Positions 1 through 15,000 of a stretch of 64,000 nucleotides of DNA are shown one piece after another; the stretch's first letter is position 1, and every line of letters begins with the position of its first letter. The notes under the pieces are model-generated. The model saw only the letters and a program-made list of their open reading frames with translations, was not told where the DNA came from and searched no databases. This DNA comes from Phallusia mammillata (taxonomy: Eukaryota; Chordata; Ascidiacea; Phlebobranchia; Ascidiidae): the NCBI GenBank assembly GCA_003260075.1, contig QLIY01000516.1, forward strand, positions 40,461 through 104,460, written 5' to 3'. Position numbers and translations under genes: made by a program.

Positions 1-1546
1 ATAAGGACGCGATCAAAAGAATAAAAATTACTACTTGGACAAAAACAAGGAGAAAATTCCTCAAGCTTGAAAAAAACTAAAGAAAAAACTGAACACAGGG
101 TGGCGCTAGAATTCCACAAAAATACACACACCAGGATACAAAAATGATATAAAACAAAAACTTTTCCTCTAAAGAAACCGTATAAAAATAATCGCTACGT
201 TATAATAAACGATGAAAAAGTAGTAAAATTGTCCCGAACGCGCCGGTATCCGTCATTCGTCAGCGTTCTCTCAGAGTTGACACAGTGACTTGTGAGAGAA
301 TATGGGTTACAAGCAAGAAATATAGAGAGGGGTGCAGAGCTTGGAAATGCATTGCACAGGCCGAAACAGGAAAATAACAGTAGGACTGAACATAAGAAAT
401 CTTTTTTTTTGTCGACAAATGTGCGCTTTTTTGTCGTTTCAAAAAAACTAAATGTCTATAAATTCCAGTCGAATAGAAAAAGCGGTGGAACTGAAAGTTT
501 GCACAGTAGAACGCAAATGAATAGAGGATTATGTACAAGACGTTTCGATGCGTCTAAACCTAGGGCCAACTAAGTATTGAAGGGTCATACACGCCACTGT
601 ATTAAAAACAGGTGTGTAAACTTACGTCAGCATATGACGTCACCAATATTAGGGGATGGAACATGGGCATTTTAGGCTAGAATGTGAGTTAACGTCAAGT
701 GAAGTCAGATGTATCGAAATATGAAACTTCTGCATTTTTTCGGTCGGTTCAGAAGACGAATTTGGCGTAAAATTGCCCGGCATACGGTGCGATGATACTT
801 ATAGCAAAAAGTCGCTGGTTTCCACTTGAAAAAAAAGGGGGAGTCTTACAAAAGAATGAAGTAAAAATGAAGAAAATACATCGCGCTGCTATAGGGACCG
901 CAAAGCGGTAAGCAAATCCGTACAACTTGAAAACGGGTCATTGGCAAGATTTAGTTTTTCATACAATGATAGAGCAAGGCCGCTGCCGTATTACGCTCGA
1001 GCCACGCGCATGTGCAGAACAGATTTTGGATAACAATAATCCAACAAACCGAAAACTCGCGTTAAGAATCTGTTTAAACGATTGCAACAAAAAATTCACT
1101 GTAAAAGAGCTACACAATCTTGCAAAATTATAAAAAAAACTAAAATTTAAAACCTCAAACACCAAAAATAAGAAAACTACACATTGTGACGTCACGAGTC
1201 AGTGCGCATGCGTGGGCCCGAGGTAACGCGCTTTGGCGGGATGCCGGTAAATCGGGTTCTACAAAGAGATAATGCACCAGGGATGTAGAGTGTACAAAAC
1301 GATGAGAATATTGTTAATATGGCAGAATGCTGACAAATAGCAGTAAAAGAGGGTGGTAGTTCACAGGCATGCGGGTGTGAGAATCACGGCGTGATTCTGA
1401 TCATATGATTGCCCGCATGTCGATTCGGTGAATGATTTATCGTTTCAAAAAATAACTCAAGTGATCAAGGTAAATCAGGGACATTAGGTATTGGTGGAAC
1501 TCAAAAGTTTGATCTATTATTAGGAGTGGTTCGTGGGAAGCTTGTT
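1..1546. other. 3' flank of the CPEB gene; no gene seen
   Basis: This is the region downstream of the CPEB stop codon and it probably includes the CPEB 3' UTR. Open frames here are short and show no recognisable domain. It contains a TGACGTCA palindrome at 635-642 and a promoter-like motif cluster at 1187-1241, listed separately. Confidence 0.6.
1187..1241. promoter_or_regulatory. CRE / NRF1-like / E2F-like motif cluster
   Basis: Within 55 bp lie TGACGTCA (1187-1194, full CRE palindrome), TGCGCATGCG (1203-1212, NRF1-like) and TTTGGCGGGA (1232-1241, E2F-like). The stretch is CpG-rich compared with its surroundings. It may be the promoter of a neighbouring gene beyond the left edge. The motifs are seen directly; promoter activity is inferred. 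Confidence 0.4.
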
Positions 1547-1663
1547 TTACCAACGGAAAGTCATGGATCTTGATGCGCGGTCTGCTCCTTCCTTCACCAA
1601 AGGCTTGTGAAATTCCTTTCCGGGACGCGAGTGAATTGTGGCCCAGCAGTTTTCGCAATAATA
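1547..1663 (-). CDS. CPEB: CPEB last coding exon: second half of the ZZ domain
   Basis: 117 nt with acceptor GTTGCAG, encoding YYCENCWATIHSRPGKEFHK and a tail ending MTFRW before a TAA at 1549-1547. The 5' part of this exon and the preceding intron occur again at 1809-1977 behind a poly-G run. Taken literally, an upstream decoy acceptor would exist; this is more likely an unmerged contig end. Confidence 0.92.
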   Translation of the reverse strand, partial: YYCENCWATIHSRPGKEFHKPLVKEGADRASRSMTFRW

Positions 1664-4600
1664 CTGCAACATGATATAATGTTATACAAACGATTAATTA
1701 TAGACATTTACAAGGAATGTAGATGTTTGTCTAGCTATTTGTTTGCAACTCTTGGTACTTATACATTTTTTGTTGAATAACGCATGCTTTCTAGAAGGGG
1801 GGGGGGGTGAGTGAATTGTGGCCCAGCAGTTTTCGCAATAATACTGTAACATGATATAATGTTATACAAACGATTAATTATGGACATTTACAAGGAATGT
1901 AGATGTTTGTCTAGCTATTTGTTTGCAAATCTTGGTACTTATACATTTTTTGTTGAATAACGCATGCTTTCTAGAAGTTTCTCTAATACCAAAACACAGT
2001 TCTTACCATAAAGGCTTTAACTTTTTTTCCTGATCAGTTTCTTCACTGTTTTCTAATTCTTTCTGAACACATCTGTCCTCATTTTTCACTTATAAGATGA
2101 GTTATTTGAACAGTTACGAAACGTATAGTCATAAGAGTCTGTTTTTCACTACTACTTTTCTTCGTTTCTCTGTTACTTTCTTCTATTCCTTTATCTTCCT
2201 TTTTACATTACCTACTCTTCCTTTTTAGCATTGTGCAGGGAACTTGTCGGTTATCAACACAAAGGTTCAACCCCAAAAAAGTACAACAAATCGTACCTGA
2301 AGACACGTTACATTTGCACAGAAGAATGGAGCGAATTTTCCGCCACATCTGGCGCCCTGGCACTCATCACAATGTTGATCATCCAATACATATGGCTTTA
2401 CTTCCACCTGAGAGGAAAAATAGAGATTAAACACATTTTCCTAAGCTATCCAAGCCGTAAACTTGACCAGACAGGCTTAACGGAAAAACACACTTACGCA
2501 CATATTTTTACCAGTATGTGTAATAAAACGGATATGCGTGTTCCGTTTTACCCAATTGGTTACAAATGTGCTATTTGGTAATATGTTTGTATTATAAATG
2601 TCCAGTTTCGACAAATACATACTGTTGCTCTATGTTTGTTACAATTTATAAATTTATCCGGTCAGGCAAATAGCTTAGTGTTTAATAGCTCCAAGGAAGG
2701 AAATCAAAAGATAAAAGGTAGGCATCTACATTTTATCTACGTGCAGCTGAATTTGAAACAGGTAACCGGTTGGTTTCAGTTAACGATGCCATAACTAACA
2801 TATTAAAGAATTTCCTAACCTCTATACAGCCCTAGTATAAACTTCGATATTTTCAATTTGATTACGTAACGCCGTATGCTTCCGTTTCATATTTTGCCTT
2901 GCGTCATAGGCTCATGTTATTAGTTGCAAGTGCACCCGCCAACTGAGATATGCTGTTGGCACCAATATACATCACCATACGTGGGAGAGGTTTCCACATT
3001 ATCACCCGGAAGTGTGGTACCGACACTTTACTTCCGGGTCTTAGTTCACACTCAAGGAAGATACCACATTTTAAGGTGTTAACGTTTTTCCACTGACTGA
3101 TGCGGTTCAAAATCAAAACTTTTAGAAAGTTAGTTGCATTTTATTTCTGACTTTTTCAGCAATTATTCACAAGGTATTAGCTTACCAACGCAGAGTGATA
3201 TGCGGGCCTGCAAATTGGACCCTAACCCGATTTAAAAAACAAACAAAGCCTGATTAAGGCCCAAAAGTTTGTAAAACTGATGTGGAGGGTGAAATTAGGT
3301 CCGAACTAAGTCCGTTTTTTTTTTAATTTAAGCACGAACCCGGCCTTACTTGTGACAGTTTTTGGTAAAGCTACATTTCAAGTCCGTGTCTAGTGTTTCT
3401 GATTACTATCTTCGTCAAAATTTGCAAATTTATTGGTTAACAAACGACTTCGAAAGGCAATAGCTAATTGTACGTTATTTCATGGAAATTTACCAATATG
3501 CAATCGATGTTTATTTTTTATTGTTTTTTCTTTCTGTGTGGCACGTTTCTTATTTCCATATCCTTACTCACCCGCTTGTCGATGTCGCCGTGCTGTAACT
3601 GCACAAACCGTGCGCTGATAGCAGCTATGTAGCTCTGCTGGTTGGAGAAAGCGACACGACCAGCTCCCTTCGGATATTTCAACTCCGGGTCCACGTCGAT
3701 TCCAGCATAGCAAACTCCGCCATACAAACGGTCCATGATCATTGCGAGCTCAACTAGAAAAATATATTAAACGTTTAAAACAGAAAATCGAAAGGGTTGA
3801 TTTTGTTCTAATGCCAATATAAATACACTATGGCAGTTTTTGAAATAAGCATTCAATTACAGTTACATTTTTTGAAGCACTTCACAGTATATATGACATA
3901 CAGCCACAAATGCCTGGGTCCTTACATTTTCTGCCTTTTGCCAAAAAAGGCAAAGGGCAAATTATGGAACTGAGTAACTGTTTTATGATAATTTTTGTAC
4001 GAAGCTTACTTCATACCAACTAAAAAACTAAATGGGGTAATGTTCCTACAGTGTGAAAAAATATGTAAAAAACAAAGCATCAATAATTTAGCAAACGGGG
4101 AAATTCGGCCATGGTTCAGTCACATCTACAAAACAGCCACAATCCACCGGTCTTACTTGCTCTCAGTGGTCTTGGCACGCCGCCAACAAAAATGGTTTTC
4201 CTCGGGTCTAGAGGTTGCGAACCATCCAACACAAAATCGCTGTCAGAAAGATTCCATGGCCGGATTTGCACCTGTGTGTGAAAACACAAGACCAGTTATA
4301 AACACTTGTTTTGAGTCTGCCCAAGGGTACAATGTCCAACCAGACTAGAGACCAAAACACGATACAATGTACGCTCAATATTAGTTAATTACCAGAAATC
4401 AATATTTGTTCTTAATTCTACATACGGCCTAATATGTCCTGCGGTAAGCTCTACATCTTAAATGGCATTGTTAATATTATAATCAATTTAAGAACGGTAA
4501 TCACATTTGATCAGCTTATACAAGTTTGTTATGTAGAATAGAATAAGCAAAGTAGAAAGCAACATGTCATCGGATCATAAAATGATCATCAAACATTAAA

Positions 4601-6019
4601 TCTGTGTTTGCAATCATGACTATGGTATGCAAACTTTGGCAACGGCTATTAAACAGTCCGCAATGCCGTGCGTTTGAGCAGCTACTAGCAAAACCAAGCC
4701 GCGTTCGTGACTGGTCGTCGCAAGATATTCTAATCAAACGTGAACGGCCACATTGTGCATTAACGGCTGTCACGAGACAGTCTAACTTTGCCACTGAGCA
4801 TACGCCATGATTTAAGGCACGTGGTCGTGCATTTAAAAACAATTCTGTGGCATTTGATAGCGTTAATTTTTTGCAATCAAGCCAAATGGTGTCGTATGAC
4901 CGAGTGCATTGTGGGATATCGCCAGGAAGGAAATCGTCACTTCCGGGTGGATCGAGCGCGGGATCAAGGAAGATATATTGTCACAATGACGTCATTTTGG
5001 TAGGAAGCTCTGGTTAAAGTTATTGCATTCGAGAAAAGGACGCGATTAAGGTCAAACTGTATAGGCTAACGCGAACAAAGAGGAAGTGTTATTAACATGG
5101 CTAATAAAAATCATTTTCATTAAATTTTAGAATTCGGACCTATGGCAATGACAAGGCTTCTTATTTGTCAGAAAACCATCAGCTATACAGGTTTTGGAAA
5201 CTTAATACGAGTTGCAATAAATAGCAGTTATCTGACACAGGCAAACCCATAACAATTCCCCTCCTAAATAGTAAAGTGTAATTTACAAATATACCATACA
5301 AAGTACAATTTTTTACTTTATGGTACTAACAACATTAGCAAGTTTGGACGCGGCCATGTTTTTTCCAGAGCCAACGCCCAAGCCTAGGCGACCTCACCGA
5401 CCCGGATTTTCGCCGTGCGTCAGTTTTCCGTCAGACATATATTCCTGTTTCGATCGGTGTACGTAGAAGCATCGCCTTGTATCGTGGCACAGAGGCAGGA
5501 CCACCTGTTGCCATCAAATATTTATACCCGACGACGTTGGTTACGAGGGCAAGAAAAATTCGCACGGCACAACACACAAATAAGGGAAAGCACGCCGGTA
5601 AACGCACAACCGCAGGTTTTTGGCACCGTTCCAACCTGACTGATGTCAAGGCATGACGTTTAACCGACAACTTAACCAAGAGCGATAGTTTAATTCCATT
5701 GACGAAGGTTACTGGCTAGTGTTACGAGTAGACATGAAACACCATGTTGGTGATGATATTGAATATCGGTCAAAGACAGAATTATGCTATTGTAAGCAAC
5801 GGTACTCGTAAATACGGTATAGCTACGGCGCTTTTTGTCATTATCGACCAGTTGTGCCCTACCTCTTTTTTAACTCATCTTTACAAAGCAAAAATAGGTC
5901 TAAAATCAAAAAGCATATTTCAGTGCTGAAGTCAGCGTTTTAATTCACCAAATTCATAAGGCTGGCCACCACTAAATTGCTACAATCGTATAATGTCTTT
6001 ATATAGGTAACGTGTATAT

Positions 6020-6090
<71 letters not shown>

Positions 6091-9000
6091 TATTTTTATA
6101 TATAGGTAAGAATATAATTTGTTTGAGCGTTAAAGAATATATTGTACAAACGTATAGCATTAAAAGCCCGATTGTTTTTATTGTGCCAAAGCTTCTTCAC
6201 AATTGTAGTTTATTCCAATCTGGAACCGTGGATTCTTGGTTTTAGGAAGTCTCTTAAAGTGCACAACCGTACTTACGGGTTTATCTCGAATCGTGGGACT
6301 GGAAACGCGCAAGTACAGCTTGTCGCCGTCCTTCATGCAGCACCCGATCAGATTCTGAACGGAAAGCTCTTCTTGGAACAACAGGAAAGCATACCCTGCA
6401 AAAAAACAACACGAACTTATAGCAACGGCAATAACAACACACAGAAGCCGAAGCCCAATGGGACGAACAGTGGGGAAGAGCCAGCTCTTGTATTTAACTT
6501 CAAAGCAACATCTGTGTGGTTTAGGCCACTCTACAGCCTTTATCCAGCTACAGCGACACGTTAAAGAGGGTTTTGTGGGTTTTGTAATGGCTGATGACAT
6601 GATGGCAACAGTTGAAACAAAGGCTGTTTGCATTAACGATGGCAAAACATGCGCAGTAATAACACAACACATATTGTCAGCATGACTTACATTCCACTGT
6701 ACTTCAACAAAGTGTGGAGTAAATCAACAGCGGTTAGGTTTGTATTCTTTTGCAAAAGATTTATCAGGAAATACTGGTTATAAATACTCTTGGCTTCCAA
6801 CATTTTAGCGTTCGAGTCTAACACACACTGCAGGCATGATGTTCAAGTGTGCATCCAAAAAAATGTTCTTTACGACAGAACATGCAATAAACTAGTAAAA
6901 AAAACTTGACTAACCTTTTGGTGGAAAATATGACTTGCTTTCAGCCTTGTGGGGCCAATCCACAACCAGTGGCCCAAAGCGCTTAAAACTTGTCTTAATC
7001 TCTTCTGCAAAACAAGCGAATTGTATTTATAGGATAACAGTTTACTCAAACAAGGCAGTAAATGAATATAACACCAAACCATAATCCCTTATGCCCTTAT
7101 TTTTGCAATTTCGTTGCATAACACAGTAAAATATTTTGCATATTATAACGAAATATCGATTGCAAATACCTCCGTATATTGACTAGATTGAGGGTTATGT
7201 AATTTTTATCTACATGGATTTTTGTGTAAAAGACAACCACATTGTAACCGCCGTTACAGGAAAATTGGAAAGTAAAATTTATAGCCTCATACACAAACAG
7301 TCGGGGTACATTGTGGTATACAATCTACAATGCTGTGAAAATGTATAGGAAGTCAATACCACAAGTTTGGAAAATGTTTATTTCCAGGTTAACATATGAC
7401 AGTGTTATAAAAACAAATTAAGTTCGCTAAAAAGCATCTTCAGTGTCTATAGAGAGCAATAAAAGGGATTAAAATTAAAAAAAAAGCAACAGTTTCTTCA
7501 CAAACGCGATCATTCCTCAACTGAAGTCAATACCATGCGACAAAATTACACTGAACCGATTTTTTACTACTGACCTTCGTCTATGTCCGGTGGAAGGCCG
7601 CCTACAAAGACTTTGCGCGAATAGCGGTCACGCGCAAACTCTCCGAGCAGTGGTGAGAGATGACTGTTGAGATTCGGAGCAATAGGATTCACATCCTCGT
7701 ACAATATGTCGTTGTTCATGTCCATCCACTTGCCTGCAGACAAATAAAATGCAAACGTTAGCATTTAGGTTATATCTTGATGTGGCAGAAGCGCATGAAG
7801 GCACTTGTACAGCTCATTCCTTTGCATGCAAAACACAAAATGTACTGTAATGTTACAACAGGTCGCAGTGTATGCAAACGATATGGTAAAATGATTACGT
7901 GGCAAAGGATCAGAGCTAAAAACAAGCCCGTGGAATAAAAAACAACCTGATTTAATTCAATCGGTAATTACATACAACACGAACAGACTCAATATACTTT
8001 TGAGGATTAGCACTTTAATTATTCTCTGACTCACAAATCAAGCCGGAGGCTAAGTTCAGGCTTTTCCTAGACCGATTGGTTTTAGCTGGAAGATCTTTTG
8101 TGCAAACCAACTTCAATCTGTCATGTGTTTCTCATCACAACTTAACCATTGTATATGAGTCGTGGACTAAAATTAGCAAGGAAGACAAACGCGCCTGAAG
8201 TGTTCGCGGAATTTTCGGTTCGAAATAACTTTGGTAATCTTGTTTTTGTCAGCCTGCATAGCAATATTAGTGTCGAAAACCTACGCATGTAAGGTATAAT
8301 TTGTACAGCATGATTGGTCAATGTTGTTTTTAATATGGCATTTGTTCTTGCAACAAATCGCAAAAAAAAAATTTGCCCAACGGTTTGCACCAAGCAATTA
8401 CCAAGAAACAAGAAAAGGCTAATACCACAGCCTAACGCTTAATTGACATTTACCGTATCACTGACTTGCTTCAACGGACATGACACTTTAGTTAATGTTA
8501 CACAGGAGATCAATTAACATCGCTTAGGTACATTCGGTCCAAACAGGGCCACTGCATGTCACTAATTGAAGCAAAAGGCAAAAAGTACACAATGAAGGTC
8601 ATGCAAGCTTTTTACGTGTCCTTGGACCTTGACAAAGCTAGGCCAACGCTGGATTTTAACCCCAAAGTATAAACTGTTGACTGTAAGATTTGATGTGCGC
8701 CACACGCCAAAGGCCAAATTATTTTTTATCAAAGGCAGTTTTATATTGTGAAACACTGTATCACATTTTGCAAAAAAACGCACATTTAACAGAAAATAGG
8801 ACTGTGTACGAAACCAAGATACAGATACAGGTTTTCTAGTAAAAGTTCACATCAATTTATAAAATAGACAAATAACTCTAACATCTTCCGAGGAAAATGG
8901 TTGTGTGCGCGGAAGTTACCAAGAGACAGGGCCGATGCTGCGCTTAGTCAGCATTTTCCGTGCAATGAATCAGCAAAGTTGGGGAGCTTGTATGCCCAAT

Positions 9001-12000
9001 AAAGCTACCAAACATCCGTTCGGGACCTGATGGGTGGGGGTAGCCACTTGTTTACAAATTTTTAGCTAATTTTGCATGAATTTATGCCGCAACGCCTAAA
9101 GCTAAGTGCACGACTTCCGCAAAAGCTTGCTGGCTTAACGTTTGAACTTTACAGAGCTTGGTCTCGACATGATTTTATATTTTAAGTACATTGGCGGTGA
9201 AAATTGGGCAAAACAGGACTAACCAACAGTAGGTTGTTTGGCGAATCGGTAGAAACCACAATATATGGCAACGTAGGTGATTCGGGTTCAAAATTCTTCC
9301 AAAAATTCATGAGTCTCCGTTTGACAGACGTTACTTTAAGTAAGGCTTTTTACATGGTACGCATATTAATTGACCCTACAGACCACTGACCACGTTCTGA
9401 CGCGTTGCCAACTGGAATTTCGTGTAGACAGGACGGAGCTTGCGGCTGGTAAGCACGAAGATAAGAAACCGCCAAGAATTCTCATGCGTGCGTGAAAACG
9501 AAGTAACGGCGAACAAACAAATCGGAGTTCCAAACCAGCAAGAGCTATTTCACGATTCGAATGCTTTTTTTCAACGGCACAACTTGGTGGTTTCCAGCAA
9601 GTTTGTAGCTACGTGAATAGTGTGAATCACTAATATAACTTTGTTTCCTAGTAATTGCAAAAATAGACTAGTTCGTGAAAAAGGTTTAAGCACCTTGACG
9701 ACGGTTCATCGTTTTCTGGAATTTCATTAAACGTGGTTTAAAACAGAGTTCAAGTCGGTACACAAGCACTTAAGCATATGTCTACCGCGGAAAACAGTCA
9801 TTTACATACAAAACAACAAAAAACACGAAATACGTGTTCGGAGCAATTCGCATTTGGTGTAACAGAGCAGTAGCATCGCTTTTTGTAGTAAAACTCGTCC
9901 ACAGGATATCCGTGAGCAATTGCCACCGTACATACGGCATTTATCACCCAAAAACACGTGACTGCAAACGGACGAATCAAAACGCTTGTTCAAAGGACAA
10001 ACCTCCCCCTTACAAACGGTAATACCTGTTGCGTGATATTAGGCTTGTTTTTTCAGTAGTTTATCATGACAACAAAGGCGTTGCTACAAGGAACTGAAAA
10101 TAAAAAAGGGCAACGCCAGGAGTTGTGATAACTTCACAAGTTAAAACTGGAAAAGCCGCCGTTGCTACACGCTTCGGCAAGTACTGACTATTTCGCTTGA
10201 AAAACAGGGATACAAAAGTCACCACAACGCTATTTGTAAAGCGCTTTGAAACTAATACACCATGATATAAACTTATTTTGGAGTTGAATCCATTCAGAAT
10301 AATACGACCTTGGCAGGATGCACGGGTTTAAGGTGTTACAGGTTTCGCCAGCAAAAACACATTGTTCCAAGAGCATGACCAGAGGTTTCACCCCATTGTG
10401 CACGTAAACAGCAATGGTTGAACCTCGAAAAATAAAAGGTTTAGTAGTAATGTAGACCTTATTTAACGACCAGCACTGATTTTTACGTGCTGTCAACTAT
10501 AATTCGACTTTATCTGTTAAAGTTTTTTTGAGAAACGATGGAGAAACGTACATTAAAAGCATTGGTTATAAATAGGAATCACCGCAATTATGAAACGTGT
10601 ACAAAGAATAGCATGGAAAAACAGCTCTCCATATAAAGACACCAGTTACGCATAATTAAACACCGTCATAGCTTAGTTCAGGACGATTTGGTAAACCACG
10701 GGCTTTAAAATCTTCAATCTCTTTGAAAACAATGAGTCTACATTTGTACAACAGCATAGCAAAAAACGTGTTACAGGCATATAGGTGTAACGACATCGGC
10801 GAAAGGCACCAAAGCGTTTGTCCACGAGTTTATTGGCGATCTCGCTCAGTGGAACGCGGCGGCTGGTTGAGCTGGTAAGTCAACAGTTCGCGGTACCAAA
10901 TGCTTGCGCGTGATTAGGTCGCAAAACACACAGGCATTATCTGTCTGTAGAGAAACACCAGTACCGTCCGGGCTTACGTGGCACACTCTGTACGTTTCCT
11001 GCCGAACGACTACTGTGTATTAACGCAGGAAGCGATTGTTCGCGCTGTGGGCATATTATTCTACGCGTAATTTGCACAGCAACTGAGCAGTTCTCGTGTG
11101 AACACGGCCTGCCGTCTGCCAATCGCCGAAAACCCGCCGGTTAGCTGACTTTTGTGGCGAAATCGGGTGGGAAACATTCTGGTGTCAACAGGGTGCGTTG
11201 AGTCGCGCTCACGTGACCTCACGTGTCGCCATGACCAAATCACGTGCCCTCGTGCCAAGTCAGCAGCTCAACGCGTCTTTTGAAATGTTGAAACATGCCA
11301 AAAGCGCATTTACATGCCACGGATTACATAAAGAAGCGATTATTGGTGCAACATGGATTTTCTCCACGGTTCATCGCCCAAGCAGCCCGCCCCAAAAAGA
11401 GCATCATCACCGTGACGGCGCTACGTCACAACATTACGCAGCAGATTGCGGTTTTCAAAATGTGTTGAAACAGTACGACCCAGCCATCTTTAGCAGAACA
11501 TGAACAAAAAAACGTTTAATTCAGACGCCATAAAGGTTTTTTTCACCCCACCTACAGAGGTTCGCTGTGTCATTGTTCAGGGATGCCAATTTATTTTTAG
11601 AACTCGAGGTTCTTATCCGGTGGTACATTTTACACCAACAGGCATACTGAACATGCTTGGTAAACATGGAACCTAAAGTCAAGTCAAATTTTTATTTGCA
11701 TTGTTACTATACCCAATTGTCATTGATGAACAGTTAAATAAAAAAAAATGTTTTTTACGTGTGAGAAAAACGATAACAAGGTCTCAACGATGCCAGAAGT
11801 CGGTCACCACGCACTGCCTTTTTTGTCGCCTGACCATCATGCTTCACATCAAATCCAAAGATGGGCGTCGCAATTAATTATAACGGACGTTAGTCTGTTG
11901 GCTAATGACGATTTAATCGATGAAAATCGCTTCTTGCAATCAACTGTGCCATTTATCGTGAGTCCCTTACATCGATTTGTTAAATCGACCAACCTTGAAA

Positions 12001-15000
12001 TAATGGCGAAAAAACAAAACTTGAACGTTTACGGTTTTTAGGAAAAGCGACCCGTAAAGGAGATAAGTAAAACCTCGATTTTCACCCAATTTGAACATGG
12101 CCTTTAGTGTCCAAACTAGCAGTTTTCCATCAACTTTACGCTTTTGTTGTCAGAAAAATTCACAAACTTCTTTATTTCCTTGGGTTTTAGTTTGGTTTTA
12201 GTCCAGTTATTGAACACAAATTAACAAACAGCTTTGTAAACTGGAGATTTTTTTGTTTACTTTAACTCGCAACGTCTTCTTCGGTCACGACTAACGTTTT
12301 CCTGTGTTTTTTTGCCTGGGGGGGGGGTTGTTTACTTCAACTCACAACGTCTTCTTCGGTCACGACTAACGTTTTCCTGTGTTTTTTTGCCTAGGAAGTA
12401 GGAAAAGGCCACGACTGGTAATGAAATAACGACCCCGACAGCCCGACAATTGGTCCCGATTAGGCCGTCTAATTACAACAAGGACGCACCATTTATTTCC
12501 AAAAGCGTCCATAGCTACCACTAAAACCACATGTAGAGCAGGTGTACAACAGCTCGAGGGTACGACGTTGTAATTGAGCTTCACGATTAGGAACTGTAGG
12601 TTAGGAGATCACACGTTATGATAAGTTATGTAACGTGTCACACCGCAAACCGATAAAACTGTTTAGGTAAAAACAGAAGACTGGATTTTAGGTGTTTGCA
12701 AACCGGCCCAAATCAACAAAGCAGTTGACAATTTTATAGTGGGGGGGGGGGGTATGATAAGTTATGTAACGTGTCACACCGCAAACCGATGAAACTGTTT
12801 AGGTAAAAACAGAAGACTGGATTTTAGGCGTTTGCAAACCGGCCCAAATCAACAAAGCAGTTGACAATTTTATAGTGGTCACCCAAGAACAAAATAATGC
12901 CCATGGAATGAAAAGGAATTTTATTTCGTTTTCTGTATACCCGAACCAAGCTATATTTTTAAAACACTGTAAACTTGGAAAAGGTTTTTCAATTGATCAG
13001 GGCTCCCAAACATGTTTTCATTTTGGTCTACTTTTACACCAATTCTTTAGAATACAAATAGTTTTGCCCACAAACATAAACTGATGTATGTTGAACTAAG
13101 GGGGGGGGGGGCCATTTTGGTCTACTTTTACACCAATTCTTTAGAACACAAATAGTTTTGCCCACAAACATAAACTGATGTATGTTGAACTAAGGTCAAA
13201 CCATCCTCCTAATTTTGCAAAACGCCCTTGTCCATAAAAACCGGGATCAATACGACGAAAAATCTCGAACGTTGAATTGCGAATCCCCTTATGAGCAACT
13301 TTGTTCGTGTACTTTAAGACAATACGGCGTACGGCCATCCTGGCACTGTGTTAAGTCATGATGTCACAGAACTAAGACCCGCGCGACGCCAAAGCTATCG
13401 CGTAATTTCTTGTCATTTCAATTCCATATGTCTTCAACAACAGATTCCCAGTAAGCGGAAGTGACGTATAACAGGAATCGAGCTCAAACCGGAAACTCGT
13501 GAAATGCGTGCCATGGAAATTCACCCGGAGAGTTTCACAAACAGGCAAAAATATCTCAAAGACACTGTGTAATATAATGCACCACGATTATCGATATTGG
13601 GCAGACAATCACGTGGTCTGGTCACGTGATAAACGAACCGGGCACGGTATATTTTGAGTGGATTGCGGCGTCACAATATACAAAATAGGAATACGCATTG
13701 AGATTGGAAGAAGATCGCAATTATGGAACGCAAGCGGAAAGTTTTAATGAGCAATGTCGCATGACTGAAACTGGAGTAAAATTTCCCAATTTTAATGACT
13801 GGGCCAGTCACGCTTGGCAACTCGGCCACGAAAAGTCAATTACGAGATGTGGGACATTGAAAATTTGCAGATCGTCAAACCAAATTTGTTGTGGTGTATG
13901 ACAGCCTGCCTACGAAAAAAGAACTACTCTTTTCGCAAAATGTAGTTTACAAAAAGGCGAAAAAATTTACTGATGCGTTCCATTTTCCCGCACTACCTAA
14001 AATTCGTTTCGTGTTTATACGTTTACAGGCTTTTAAATAAATTTATTGTTTTTGTTTTTCGGCTATCAGTGCCTAGGAAAAGGGGTGTTTCCAGTACCTT
14101 AACTTTAAACAATATTATAAGGGCAGCACGACAGACCATGAACCCAATGCATTCGTAAAATTCCAGCGAGACCGGAACCATAAAGTTACTTGGAAATACT
14201 TCGAAATCTCCCGAAGGGGAAATTACAGCACAATGCGGCCAAGGTGTCCGCCATCAACACAGCATACTGACAGCAATGGCAAAAAAGTTTTAGCCTCCGG
14301 GAAGCACGATTTTGTATGGCAGTGAACTATGCGTCACCAGGATTAGTAAAAAGCGACCCATCAAAAAGCTAAAAATATTTTTGGATTGTTTTAAAAAGCT
14401 ATTGTATGTTTTTCACAATTTTAATTTGGGCAAAATCGGCGACAAAAATAGCTGTTAGTTCACTACTGGAATTGTTAATTACGAATTTAAATACAACTTA
14501 ACACGCTGTGACATTTTTCCCGCAAAATTACAAAACTTGCATTTGGAAATTCGCAAATCATCAATTGAGTTTTAAGTATTTGATATAAAAAGCTCGGATA
14601 TTTAAAAATAAAACATTGTTTCGCCTAAGTAAGGTGATTTTGGTTACATTTTTCTGCTTAAACGTTTGCATCTCCAAACTAAAGGTTCAAAAATGTTGAA
14701 AAACCAAAATTGTATGCAAATATTTTTCAATTTAACATGGTAATAAATACAGTAATAAGCAGTAAAACACACTAGGCCGATAAAGCAAGTTTGGGGACCG
14801 ACAAAGTTTTTATCGATCACGCCAATTTCAACGTTGCGAGCACCTCTAATCGCGTCACGTAATGTTACAATGTGTGCCTGCAACGAAACCAGTAAAGCGA
14901 AACCAAGTCAGGCAGTTCGCCCTGATTGGCAACAACTTCGTGCTGGCATTCGGACAAACATAGTACAGGTGTGGTTATACAATACAGGCCAGGATCAGGC

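Noticed and set aside
1809-1977. A second, alternative last exon of CPEB
   Set aside because: The copy lacks the exon's 3' half and ends in a poly-G run; treated as an unmerged contig end.
6020-6089. G-quadruplex or telomere-like function of the G runs
   Set aside because: Strand bias, duplicated flanks and replacement of coding sequence fit gap filling better.
6012-6245. Poly-glycine open frame
   Set aside because: Translation of a 70-G run that is most likely an assembly artefact.
11198-11503. 101-codon plus-strand frame in CPEB intron 4
   Set aside because: No known motif or splice context; the region is explained as CpG-richer intron.
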